A stretch of 64,000 nucleotides of DNA from JBEKHT01 sp049511715 (GTDB lineage Bacteria > Chloroflexota > Anaerolineae > Anaerolineales > RBG-16-64-43). Of this stretch, positions 16,687-25,386 are shown in pieces. Below the pieces are notes generated by a model, which was not told the origin of the DNA, did not search any database, and saw only the letters and a list, made by a program, of their open reading frames with translations. Location of the stretch: contig JBEKXU010000003.1 in the NCBI GenBank assembly GCA_049511715.1, positions 87,854 through 151,853 of the forward strand. Reading direction: 5' to 3'. A program made the translations under genes and the position numbers. How positions within the stretch are numbered: the stretch's first letter is position 1; each line of letters starts with the position of its first letter.

Positions 16687-17664
16687 TTAGTGAAAGATCA
16701 CCAGGTACAGCAGCAGGGACATGACGGCGCAAGCGGGGATGGTGAGAGCCCACGCTGTGAGCAGGTCCCCCATTACGTTCCAGTGGACCTTCCCCAGGCG
16801 CTCCGCCGCGCCGACCCCCATGATTGCCGAACTCATTACCTGGGTGGTGCTCACCGGACCGCCCAGAAGCGAAGCACCTAGGATGACGGAGGCTCCGGCA
16901 ACCTGGGAGGTAAAGCCGTGGATTGGCCGGATGCGGAAGATCCGTGCCCCCAGCGTCCGGATCAGCCGCCAGCCTCCGAGAGAGGTTCCCACACCGATCG
17001 AGGCCCCGCTGAATAGGATGACCCAGAGAGGCACATGGAAGCTGCCCTGGTATCCGGCGGCTACCAGTCCCATGGCGATGACCCCGATGGTTTTCTCGCC
17101 GTCGTTCGACCCATGGCCGATCGACAACCCGATCAGGGTGGGGATCTGCAGGAGATTGAAAACCCGATTGACCTGCGGGGTTGAGCTGTCTGCCAAGCGC
17201 ATAGTAAGTCGCATCACCAGGAATCCAATCAAGAGTCCCAGTAGCGGAGAGATGAAGAGCGCCAAGAGGATCTTGGCCAAGCCGGCCCAGCGGACGACCG
17301 CCAGACCTTGGGAAACGATGGCAGCGCCCAGGAGGCCTCCGACCAGCGCGTGAGAGGAGGAGGAGGGCAAACCCAGGTACCAGGTGATCAGGTTCCAGAT
17401 GACGGCCGCCGCCAGGCCTGCGATCACGACCTCGATGCGCAGCGCCGAGTCGACCAGCATCCCTTCCCCGAGTGTGGTCGCAACCGCCAGAGGCAGGATG
17501 AGGGGGGCGATGAAATTGCAGACCGCCGCCGTGATCAGGGCGACCCTGGGAGGCAGGGCTCCCGAGGTAATCACCGTGGCCACTACGTTGCTGCTGTCGT
17601 GGAACCCGTTGAGGAACCCGAATGCGGCGGCGAGCGCGAGCAAGATCAAAAGGGAAGTCGACAT
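16687..17664 (-). CDS. pit: Inorganic phosphate transporter, PiT family (copy 2)
   Basis: Paralogue of the 13956-14933 gene with the same length and start (MSTSLL, ATG 17664). Its first PiT signature is GFHDSSNVVATV, close to the common GFHDxxN form, so this copy keeps the Asn that copy 1 lost. The second-half signature IGHGSNDGEKTIGVIAM and the GGPVSTTQVMSSAIMG block are intact. About 39 of ~325 residues differ, mostly conservative and spread through helices, which suggests both copies stayed under selection. It lies between the IS and the dha operon on the same strand. Confidence 0.9.
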   Translation of the reverse strand: MSTSLLILLALAAAFGFLNGFHDSSNVVATVITSGALPPRVALITAAVCNFIAPLILPLAVATTLGEGMLVDSALRIEVVIAGLAAAVIWNLITWYLGLPSSSSHALVGGLLGAAIVSQGLAVVRWAGLAKILLALFISPLLGLLIGFLVMRLTMRLADSSTPQVNRVFNLLQIPTLIGLSIGHGSNDGEKTIGVIAMGLVAAGYQGSFHVPLWVILFSGASIGVGTSLGGWRLIRTLGARIFRIRPIHGFTSQVAGASVILGASLLGGPVSTTQVMSSAIMGVGAAERLGKVHWNVMGDLLTAWALTIPACAVMSLLLYLVIFH

Positions 17665-18005
17665 AGAGATCCAGTTGCCGCTGTTCAGATCCCGCCGGTC
17701 GCAAGAGGAACTCGATGATGGGGGCCTCGGGGTCTCTGAGACCACGGTTCCGGCCGGAGCACCAAGTCGCCGGAACAAGTGCCAGGAAGTTTACATCGGC
17801 CCGTCATCGGACTGCACTGCACAATTCCCATAGAGACACCTGCAGATCGGCACCTTCGGGCCCGTGGAGCGGGCGCAAAGGGGGGGGCGCGTCGGCCGTC
17901 GGCGAGAAAGGTCCCGCCCCCTCCGCCTGTGCAAAGTCAGGGGCCGGCCCACACCGCTCGTGCCCACGCCCAGTGCCCGATCTTGCGCTCAAGCAGGGCT
18001 CCGCC
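17665..18005. other. Gap between phosphate permease copy 2 and dhaM
   Basis: The first ~170 nt beside the permease are the upstream flank shared with copy 1. The remainder is GC-rich sequence with no gene and no clear terminator or promoter that I can support. Confidence 0.4.
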
Positions 18006-20525
18006 TCAGGGGGAGTTCGGGCGTGCATGCCGGCGAACGAGTTCTCTCACGGATTCCGCCGTGTCCTGAAGAAGGGCCTCCTCGGCCAACTTGCGGCACT
18101 CCGCCAGCGATTTGGTTCGCACCAGCGCCTTCGCCCTCGGGATCGCGGAGGGGCTCATGCTCAGCTCGTCGATCTCCAGGCCGATGAGTAGCGGCTGAGC
18201 TTCGGGGTCGCTGGCCACTTCTCCGCAGACGGTGACGCGGATCCCGGCCTTGTGACCCTGTTCGACCACCATCCGGATCAGCCGCAGGAGGGCGGGATGG
18301 CAGGGATCGCTGAGGCGGGCAACGGCCGCGTTCCCGCGCTCGGCGGCCAAGACATATTGTGCCAGGTCGTTCGTGCCGATGCTGAGGAAGTCGATTTCGC
18401 TCAGGAATTGGTCGATGAGCAGCGCCGCGGCGGGAACCTCCACCATGATCCCCAGAGGCAAGCGCCCGGTCCCGGCTGCCCCTCGGCCGGCCAGCTCTCC
18501 TCGGGCTTCCTCAATCAACCGCTTGGCCCGGCGTACCTCGTCCACGCTGGTGACCATGGGTAGCAGGACTCGCAGGTCATGGCCCGTTCCCGCAAGCAGA
18601 AAGGCGCGCAGCTGGGTCTTGAACAGTTCCGGAAAATCCAGGCTCAGCCGCAGCCCGCGCCGGCCCAGGAAAGGGTTGGCCTCCACGGCCAAGTCCAGAT
18701 AGCGGATCGGTTTGTCGCCGCCCACGTCGAGGGTCCTCATCACCACCGGTCGCTCGCCCGCCTGTACCAGGGCCGCCCGGTAGACGGCAATCTGGTCCTC
18801 CTCTCCTGGGGCCTCGTCGCGGCCCAGGAAGAGGAATTCCGTCCGCAAGACCCCGATCCCCTCGGCCCCTTGGCGGAATCCTTCCTCCACCTCGATTTGG
18901 CTTCCTGCATTGGCAACCACCACCAGCCGGTGGCCGTCCCGGGTGATCGCCGGCTCCAGCCGTTCGGCCTCGGCCTGCTGGGCCTGCTCCGCTTCCTCAG
19001 TCCTTCGACGCTGCCATACCTCCAGCTCCGCCGCGGCCGGCTCGATTTCAACCTCTCCGCGGCTTCCATCGAGCGCCAACATCGTTCCAGAAGGGAGGGA
19101 GAGAAGCTCAATCCCTACCCCGACCACCGCGGGAAGGTTCATGGCGCGGGCCAAGATGGCGGCGTGCGAGTTGGGCCCTCCCAGCACCGTGCAGATCCCA
19201 CGCACGAGCTGGGGATTGAGGGCGGCGACATCCGAGGGAGTCAAGTCGGCTGCGATGACGATAACAGGCCCGGACGGCTCCGCTCCCAGAGATCGTTTCG
19301 TGCCCGACAGGCGGGCCGAGACGCGGCGTCCCACATCGACAATGTCAGCAGACCGCGAGCGCAGCCCTGGGTCCTGTAGGCCCTCGTAGATCTGAAGGAC
19401 CTGATGCACCGCTTGCGTCCAGGCGGAGGCGGCACTCAGGTGCTCCTCGAAGATGAAGCGGCGTGCCTTTCCAACCAGCTCGGGATCCTCCAGGTAGAGC
19501 CGGTGGGCATCGAAGATAGCTGCCTCGGCGGGCCCGCTCACCCGGAGAACCCGGCGCTGCGTTTCCTGGATTTCCTGTCGGGCGGCCTCGACCGCCTGCT
19601 CCAGCTTGAGTGATTCGACTTGAGGCGCATCCCCCGGGCCGGATTCCGTCGGAAAGGCAGGTCGCGCATACACCTGGGCCGGGCCCAGCGTGATTCCGGG
19701 CGAGGCGGGGATCCCTAGCATCCGGCCTCGCCCCGCTGCCCGCATCTCCAATGGCGGGGGCGGGAAGGGCCCCGAGGGAGAGCGGGCAGGGGCCACGCTG
19801 CGCTCCCCAAATCCTGTCTCCACCAGCCGCTTCAACTGGGCGATCGCCTCGGTCGCTCCCTCGCCTGTGGCCTGGAGGACAATCCGATCGCCCTGATGGA
19901 CCTCCAAGGTCGCCAATTGATTGATGCTCTTGGCATTGACGGGCCCTTTGGCGCGGGTCAGATTCCTCACCCGGACGTCCGCCTGGAAGCGGCCGGCGGT
20001 GGCCACGAACAGGGCGGCGGGCCGGGCGTGCAGGCCGAGTGGGTTGGGAACGATCAACTGAATCTCGCCGAGCGAAGCAAGGAGCTCCGCCTCTGAGCGC
20101 GGCGCTCCTCTTGGGACCTCCCCCAAATGCTGGATTTTGGGCTCAAGGGCCTGGACTGCCTCCGCCTCCACTTGGTCGATTGAACTTCCCAAGGCGGCCT
20201 GTACGGCGGCCGAGACCGCCCCTTCCACCAGAGGGCAGGCGGAAAGACGAACCCCGCTTCGAATCGCCGCCGGCAGGAGTTCAATCGCCGTTTCACTGCT
20301 GAGCAGGGCGCTGCCCAGGTCGGTTAGGACCAAGACCCCATCCGGGCTGTACACGGACTGTATCGCGATGCGGATCAGATCCGCGTTGGTTCCCAGCGGA
20401 TTCTCCGGGTCCCCGCTGCCCCCGGCGGCGGCGATGGCGACTTTCCCCTGGGCCATCTGAAGGGCAAGCTCCCGAGCTCCTTCGGCCAGTTGCGCGCTGT
20501 GGGCGACCAAGACGAGGCTAACCAT
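18006..20525 (-). CDS. dhaM: DhaM-type PTS phosphotransferase: EIIA-Man/HPr/EI fusion
   Basis: Passes phosphate from PEP to the ADP held by DhaL. Three domains are fused in 839 aa: an EIIA-Man-like DhaM domain (about 1-125) with His9 in LVAHS, an HPr domain (about 152-240) with His166 in GLHARPAALF, and a full enzyme I (about 268-839) with phospho-His454 in LGGPNSHAAILAR, RTEFLFL, PEP-binding MVEVPAAALL, GTNDLAQY and Cys767 in VTVCGEVASDP. E. coli DhaM has the same order but a truncated EI portion; here EI looks complete to the C terminus. ATG 20525 begins the conserved DhaM domain. Last gene of dhaKLM. Confidence 0.93.
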   Translation of the reverse strand: MVSLVLVAHSAQLAEGARELALQMAQGKVAIAAAGGSGDPENPLGTNADLIRIAIQSVYSPDGVLVLTDLGSALLSSETAIELLPAAIRSGVRLSACPLVEGAVSAAVQAALGSSIDQVEAEAVQALEPKIQHLGEVPRGAPRSEAELLASLGEIQLIVPNPLGLHARPAALFVATAGRFQADVRVRNLTRAKGPVNAKSINQLATLEVHQGDRIVLQATGEGATEAIAQLKRLVETGFGERSVAPARSPSGPFPPPPLEMRAAGRGRMLGIPASPGITLGPAQVYARPAFPTESGPGDAPQVESLKLEQAVEAARQEIQETQRRVLRVSGPAEAAIFDAHRLYLEDPELVGKARRFIFEEHLSAASAWTQAVHQVLQIYEGLQDPGLRSRSADIVDVGRRVSARLSGTKRSLGAEPSGPVIVIAADLTPSDVAALNPQLVRGICTVLGGPNSHAAILARAMNLPAVVGVGIELLSLPSGTMLALDGSRGEVEIEPAAAELEVWQRRRTEEAEQAQQAEAERLEPAITRDGHRLVVVANAGSQIEVEEGFRQGAEGIGVLRTEFLFLGRDEAPGEEDQIAVYRAALVQAGERPVVMRTLDVGGDKPIRYLDLAVEANPFLGRRGLRLSLDFPELFKTQLRAFLLAGTGHDLRVLLPMVTSVDEVRRAKRLIEEARGELAGRGAAGTGRLPLGIMVEVPAAALLIDQFLSEIDFLSIGTNDLAQYVLAAERGNAAVARLSDPCHPALLRLIRMVVEQGHKAGIRVTVCGEVASDPEAQPLLIGLEIDELSMSPSAIPRAKALVRTKSLAECRKLAEEALLQDTAESVRELVRRHARPNSP

Positions 20526-20611
20526 TCTTTCGCGCCCTGGAATTTCGCGGGGAGTAGCTGACCTCCGCAACGGATGTTTGGCGATGTTTTTTTCTTTCCA
20601 TCGTTGTTCGC

Positions 20612-21247
20612 CTACGGATGGGGCAGCGCCTCGGCCAGGGCCTTCAGGATCAGAACCGAAGAGGTGGCTCCCGGGTCCTGGTGTCCGGCGCTTCTCGGCC
20701 CCAAGTAGCTCGCCCGCCCCTTGGTCGCGATCATGGGGATCGTTTCCTTCATTCCCTTTTCGCCCGCAGCCACGGACTCGCGCATTGCGGCCTGCAGATC
20801 TCGCCCCTCCTGGAGGGCCGTCTCCATAGCCGCCAGGGCGGGAGACAGGGCATCAACCATCGTCTTGGCCCCCCGAGGAGCCCGGCCGCGGGCCAGCACG
20901 CCCTCCACCCCCTTCCGCAGAAGGAGAGCCAGGTCTCCGGCCTCCAGCTCGGTTCTCCCCTCGATCGCTTCTCCGGCGCGCAAGAAGAACGTTCCGTACA
21001 ATGGCCCCGCCGCGCCTCCCACGCTCGAGATGAGCGTCAGGCCGACGGCCTTGAGGATGGTCCCCGCGTCCTTCTCCTTCAGTGAGGGCAACTGCTCAAC
21101 GATCTTCCGAAAACCGCGATCCATGTTGATCCCGTGATCGGCATCGCCAATGGCCGCGTCGAGGTCGGTCAGGTAGTCCCTGTTCTGCTCCAGCAGCCTG
21201 GCGGCGTTCTGCAGCCAATCGAGAAAGACTTCAGGGGAAAGGGTCAA
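20612..21247 (-). CDS. dhaL: Dihydroxyacetone kinase ADP-binding subunit
   Basis: DhaL holds ADP as a permanent coenzyme that is rephosphorylated by DhaM and donates phosphate to DHA on DhaK. The Mg-chelating cluster LDAAIGDADHGINMDRGF is intact near residues 29-46, as are the GGAAGPLYGTFF lid segment and the C-terminal GPRSAGHQDPGATSSVLIL motif. Start is TTG 21247 with AAGGAG 7 nt upstream, giving about 211 aa, the normal DhaL size. Lies between dhaK and dhaM. Confidence 0.93.
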   Translation of the reverse strand: MTLSPEVFLDWLQNAARLLEQNRDYLTDLDAAIGDADHGINMDRGFRKIVEQLPSLKEKDAGTILKAVGLTLISSVGGAAGPLYGTFFLRAGEAIEGRTELEAGDLALLLRKGVEGVLARGRAPRGAKTMVDALSPALAAMETALQEGRDLQAAMRESVAAGEKGMKETIPMIATKGRASYLGPRSAGHQDPGATSSVLILKALAEALPHP

Positions 21248-21299
21248 GAGGCAACTCCTTGGGGAAGGGGGCTGAGCTTGACGGTGCGGTCGCGGCTGC

Positions 21300-22373
21300 C
21301 TATATCCCCCATCGAAGGGCCGGAGTATTGACGGGAGCGTCCCACAACTCAATCAGCTCCTCATCCAGCCGGAGCAAAGTGATGGAGACCCCCTGCATCT
21401 CCAGCGAGGTGATATAGGGTCCGATGAGGTTTCGTATGATAGGGAACCCCTCCCGATTGCAAATCTCCGCCAGCTTGCGGTAGACGATGAACAATTCCCC
21501 CAACGGGGTTCCCCCCATGCCGTTGACGAAGGCGAGCAGGCGGTCCCCCTTCTCGAACGGGGGCGAGATCAGTTCCACTTCCGACCAGTCCCCCTCAGCG
21601 CGGTCCCACTCGCGAACCCGACGTGAGTATCCGGGGTCGTCCAGGATCGAACGGACCAGCATTTCCGTGATCTGGTCGGCGGTCAGGAGGCGCATCCGCT
21701 CTCGGCCTGGCTCCCCGTGAATCCCGATTCCGACCTCCATTTCCCTCTCGCCCAGCTGAAAGGTGGGGGTTCCCTTGGCTGGAACCGTGCATGAGGTCAA
21801 CGCCAATCCCATGCTTCGACCGCTCAAGTTCACCTGCCGGCACAAAGCAGCCAATCGATCGAGGTCGTAGCCCTTTTCGGCCGCCGCACCGCAGATTTTT
21901 TCTGCGAGCACCGTGGTTCCCACTCCCCGCCGTCCCTGGGTGTACAGGCTGTCCTTGACGGCGGTGTCGTCGTCAATCAGGATATTGGCGACGGGGATCC
22001 CCTCCGCGTGAGCGAGCTCCGCCGCGATCTCAAAGTTCATCACGTCGCCGCTGTAGTTCTTGACGATGTTCAGAATCCCTTTTCCGCCGTGCACGGTCCG
22101 GATTGCTTCCAGGATCTGGTCCGGGGTGGGCGAGGTGAAAACTTGGCCGGGGCAGGCCGCATCCAGCATGCCCAGGCCCACAAAGCCCGCGTGCATCGGC
22201 TCGTGTCCGCTCCCTCCGCCCGACACGACCGCCACCTTCCCGGTCACGGGCGAATCCGCCCGGCACACGAAGGTCGGGTCGAAATGGCAGTAGATTCTCC
22301 CAGCATAGGCCGAAGCCATTCCCTGGAGGCTTTCCGACACGACGCTTTCTGGATTATTGATCAGCTTCTTCAT
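21300..22373 (-). CDS. dhaK: Dihydroxyacetone kinase substrate-binding subunit
   Basis: Binds dihydroxyacetone covalently as a hemiaminal and presents it to DhaL-ATP. His219 in EVGIGIHGEPG is the covalent His (H218 in E. coli). VVSGGGSGHEPMHAGFVG and NIVKNYSGDVMNFEIA are the other DHA-site motifs. 357 aa. ATG 22373 (MKKLINNPE) has GAGGAG 9 nt upstream. First gene of dhaKLM, so the promoter should lie in the divergent gap above it. No DhaR/DhaS regulator is visible beside the operon. Confidence 0.95.
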   Translation of the reverse strand: MKKLINNPESVVSESLQGMASAYAGRIYCHFDPTFVCRADSPVTGKVAVVSGGGSGHEPMHAGFVGLGMLDAACPGQVFTSPTPDQILEAIRTVHGGKGILNIVKNYSGDVMNFEIAAELAHAEGIPVANILIDDDTAVKDSLYTQGRRGVGTTVLAEKICGAAAEKGYDLDRLAALCRQVNLSGRSMGLALTSCTVPAKGTPTFQLGEREMEVGIGIHGEPGRERMRLLTADQITEMLVRSILDDPGYSRRVREWDRAEGDWSEVELISPPFEKGDRLLAFVNGMGGTPLGELFIVYRKLAEICNREGFPIIRNLIGPYITSLEMQGVSITLLRLDEELIELWDAPVNTPALRWGI

Positions 22374-22977
22374 CGCCTGCCGCTCCTCGTAGGCCGGGCT
22401 CTGGCCGGAAATGAGAATGCCCGGCGCCATCCCTCCAGAGCCGTCCGCTTCGCCTCTCCGGTCCCCTTCGAACCACGAACGGCGCTCCCCTTTTCCGTTG
22501 GCCTGCCAAGGTTGCCGGTCCGAAGCCTCCCTCAGTATGCATCAAAACGCCTTGACCGACTTGCCTTCGGCGTCCTCAGCCTCCGGGGCATGCCGAACCA
22601 GAGGTCCGAGGACCATTCTGGCGCTTTCCCGGTCTGGAGCAATGTGATCCCCTCGGTTTCTCAATAGGCTCCTTCATCCATCGGATGGGCACACGTCTCC
22701 GCCGCGGCCCGCCGTCCGGGCCTTCAGCGGGTGGTCACGGGAAGAGACCGAAAGACTGAACGCCCGTCCTTCGTGGGGGTGTTCCGCGGGCTGGATAGCC
22801 CGTCTGGTTCGTGGCCGGGGCTGGCGGCGAGGAAGTTTCCGGGTGGGGCCGGGTCTTTCCTCTGGGACAAGCAGGAAGAAGTCCATTGGGCGGCCAGGAC
22901 TTGTGTCGCCTTAATATTGCCCCTATCTCCTGTATGTTAGGATTAGTAGGAGGCGATTCCGCGGGGAGACGGTGGAG
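22374..22977. other. Divergent intergenic region (dhaK / dehydratase operon)
   Basis: About 600 nt without a convincing gene. It must hold promoters in both directions. The only AT-richer stretch is 22911-22950, upstream of the dehydratase operon; it contains TATGTT but no good -35 at proper spacing, so no promoter is called. Confidence 0.45.
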
Positions 22978-24060
22978 ATGTTGCCTGACATTCCGCGCCG
23001 CTCGGATGTGATCCGCTCCCACAAGGCGCAAGGAGGCCGTGTCGCGGCCGTCTTGCCCATCCACTATCCTCGGGCCCTGCTGAGAGCCTTGGGCTTTCTC
23101 CCGGTCGAGGTCTGGGGCCCCCCCGCCTTGGACTACGCACGTGGCGCCGCCCACCTGCAACCCTACGTCTGCTCCCTTGTGCGCAACGCGCTCTCCTTCT
23201 TGTTGTCTGGCGGCTTGGACATCGCGGACCTAATCGTGATCCCCCACGGCTGCGATTCGTTGCAGGGCTTGGCCAGCCTGCTCATCGATTTCGTGCAGCC
23301 CAGGCAGCTGGTTCTCCCGGTTTACCTTCCCCGCAGCCCCACCGCCGCCGGAGTCGCGTTCCTGGGCGAGGAGCTGCGCGAGTTGGGCACGCGCCTGGCA
23401 TCCTGCGCGGGACATCCCCTCGACACGCGGGAACTGTGGCAGGCAATCCACCGAGAGGAGAGGGCGGAGGGGGTTCTCCAGAGACTGCATACAGAACGGC
23501 TCAGACTTTCCCTCTCCAACCTGGCGCATTACCGGCTCGTCCGCTCCCGGGAGTACTTGCCGGCCGAGATTTTCACGGATCTGGGCGAGGCCGCGCTGGC
23601 GAACAAATCGCAGGAACCGATAGGCGGCATCCGATTCGTCTTGAGCGGGGTGTTGCCCGAACCCATGGCCCTGCTGTCTGCTCTCGATACGATGGGCGTG
23701 GTTGTTGCGGACGACGACTTGATCGCCTGCGGGCGCAGACTTTATCCGCCGGGTCAAAGTGAGGACCCCTTCCAGCATATGGCCGAGTCGCTCCTGGCAG
23801 CTCCCCCAGACTCCACGAGGGGCAGTTCTATTGACTCTCGGCTCGAACATCTGCTGGGTCTGACAAGGCGTGTGGAGGCGAAAGGCGTTGTTTTTTCCCT
23901 GGTGAAGTTCTGCGAGCCCGAATTGTTTCAGTTGCCCAGCCTTCGCCAGGGATTGAAAGAGGCGGGGATTCCCTCCGTGGTCCTGGAGGGCGACCTCAAT
24001 GATCCTTTCTCCTTGCAAGCCCAGACCCGCCTGGAAGCTTTGGTCGAGATGATCCAATGA
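22978..24060 (+). CDS. 2-hydroxyacyl-CoA dehydratase-type subunit (HgdB/BcrC-like)
   Basis: One of two [4Fe-4S] subunits of a radical dehydratase or reductase of the HgdAB/HadBC/BcrBC superfamily. HgdB hallmarks are AAVLPIHYPRALLRALGFLPVEVWG at the N terminus, LIVIPHGCDSLQGLA, ADDDLIACGRRLY, and a C-terminal VKFCEPELFQLPSLRQGLKEAGIPSVVLEGD block. Cys in PHGC, IACG and KFCE are the likely cluster ligands. ATG 22978 has GGGGAG 9 nt upstream; GTG 22972 is an alternative. The stop overlaps the next ATG (ATGA), so the two subunits are translationally coupled. Confidence 0.88.
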   Translation: MLPDIPRRSDVIRSHKAQGGRVAAVLPIHYPRALLRALGFLPVEVWGPPALDYARGAAHLQPYVCSLVRNALSFLLSGGLDIADLIVIPHGCDSLQGLASLLIDFVQPRQLVLPVYLPRSPTAAGVAFLGEELRELGTRLASCAGHPLDTRELWQAIHREERAEGVLQRLHTERLRLSLSNLAHYRLVRSREYLPAEIFTDLGEAALANKSQEPIGGIRFVLSGVLPEPMALLSALDTMGVVVADDDLIACGRRLYPPGQSEDPFQHMAESLLAAPPDSTRGSSIDSRLEHLLGLTRRVEAKGVVFSLVKFCEPELFQLPSLRQGLKEAGIPSVVLEGDLNDPFSLQAQTRLEALVEMIQ

Positions 24061-25385
24061 AGGCCCGGGAGAAAGCTGAGTACTACCTCAACGCCAGAGT
24101 TCTGGGGCCCGCGCTCCTTCGCGGACAACGCTGGGCTGCGGAGGCGCGAGCCCGTGGTGCGAGCCCCTGGGCAAGCTCTCACCTGGCTCCGCCTCTGAGC
24201 ATCTCGCCCCGCCTGAAGGAGTTGGTTGCCCGGCACTGGCTTGAGGGGCGCTACGCCAACGTCAGTCGCAGGGTGGCCTGGGTCACCTCCGGCGCTCCGG
24301 TCGAATTCCTCAAGGCCCTGGACTTCTTTGTTCTCTATCCTGAGAACCATGGCGCGATCTGCGGGACGGCCCGTTGCGCTGTGGACTTGGCGACATTCGC
24401 CGAAGAGGCTGGCTACTCGCGGGATATCTGCTCCTATGCCCGCACTGACCTGGGATCGCTTATCTCCGGTCGGACCCCTGTCGGAAGATTGCCGCGCCCG
24501 GATCTGCTCCTGGCTTGCACCAACATCTGCCAGACGGTGCTGTTCTGGTATTGGGTGCTGGCAAACCACTTTCGGGTGCCTTTGATTGTGATCGATACCC
24601 CCTTCGTCTATCGGGAGGAAGCCTCTCCCCACTCGCTGGACTATGTCCGCCGTCAGATCGAGGAGGCCATCCCGGTCGCGGAGAGGGTCGCAGGGAAGGT
24701 ACTCAACCCAGCGCGTTTTGACCGCGTGGGGCAGCTCAGTCGGGAAGCCTGCTTTCTCTGGCTCGAGATCTTGGAACGGAACCGCCATGAGCCCGCGCCG
24801 ATCACCGCCTTCGACGAGTTCGTTCATATGGCCCCCATCGTGGAGATGCGCGGGGAGGCCTTCACCGTTGATTTTTACGCGGCGATGCTCGAAGAGGTGG
24901 ATCGGCGGATTGCACGGGGGATTTCGGCGGTTCGTCCGGAACGACGCCGCTTGCTGTGGGACAACCTCCCCATCTGGTACCGTTTGCGCTATCTGGCGGA
25001 GCAGCTCGCAGAGCGCGGAGTCGCCATCGTTGCCTCAACCTACACCAATGCCTGGGGGGAGCTGGCTCCCCTTATGGACCCGGATCATCCGCTCGAGTCC
25101 ATGGTCCGCGCCTATACCTATCCGGTCCTCAACCGGGGAACAGGCCACAAGCTGAGCACGATGGAACGCATGATCCGGGACTATCATCTGGACGGCGTGA
25201 TCCTGCATTCCGATCGATCGTGCAAGCCCTATTCGATTGGGCAGATGGATCAAAGGGACCAGCTCGTCGGGGCGATGAGGACCCCCGCGCTGCTCCTGGA
25301 GGCCGACCATAATGATTCCCGCTGCTTTTCCGAGGAACAGGTGAGCAACCGCCTGGCCGCCTTTCTGGAAATGCTGGGGGTGTGA
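24057..25385 (+). CDS. 2-hydroxyacyl-CoA dehydratase-type subunit (HgdA/BcrB-like)
   Basis: Partner subunit, 442 aa. Candidate cluster cysteines are in ENHGAICGTARC, LACTNICQTV and HSDRSCKPYSIGQ, spaced as in the alpha subunits of HgdAB-type enzymes. FDEFVHMAPIV and VASTYTNAWGEL are additional family segments. It overlaps the upstream gene by 4 nt and the activator follows within 2 nt. A single ATPase gene resembles HgdC/HadI systems more than BcrAD benzoyl-CoA reductases, which use two. The acyl-CoA substrate cannot be deduced; no CoA-transferase is nearby. Confidence 0.88.
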   Translation: MKAREKAEYYLNARVLGPALLRGQRWAAEARARGASPWASSHLAPPLSISPRLKELVARHWLEGRYANVSRRVAWVTSGAPVEFLKALDFFVLYPENHGAICGTARCAVDLATFAEEAGYSRDICSYARTDLGSLISGRTPVGRLPRPDLLLACTNICQTVLFWYWVLANHFRVPLIVIDTPFVYREEASPHSLDYVRRQIEEAIPVAERVAGKVLNPARFDRVGQLSREACFLWLEILERNRHEPAPITAFDEFVHMAPIVEMRGEAFTVDFYAAMLEEVDRRIARGISAVRPERRRLLWDNLPIWYRLRYLAEQLAERGVAIVASTYTNAWGELAPLMDPDHPLESMVRAYTYPVLNRGTGHKLSTMERMIRDYHLDGVILHSDRSCKPYSIGQMDQRDQLVGAMRTPALLLEADHNDSRCFSEEQVSNRLAAFLEMLGV

Positions 25386-25386
25386 G

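Larger units (their letters stand above)
15111..17840. repeat. Tandem duplication unit B, interrupted by the IS element
   Basis: Second copy of the 13759-15110 unit. Near 15110-15130, read on the minus strand, it has a copy of the SDR ribosome-binding site and first codons (GTG GCC AGT TCG), but no SDR gene follows; the sequence instead joins the upstream flank of permease copy 1. So the duplication junction is at about 15105-15115. Homology resumes after the IS at 16655 and runs through permease copy 2 to about 17820-17840. Confidence 0.75.

Noticed and set aside
16640..17704. Alternative minus-strand frame across phosphate permease copy 2
   Set aside because: The in-phase permease frame has full PiT signatures and conserved membrane segments; the alternative is Arg/Pro-rich.
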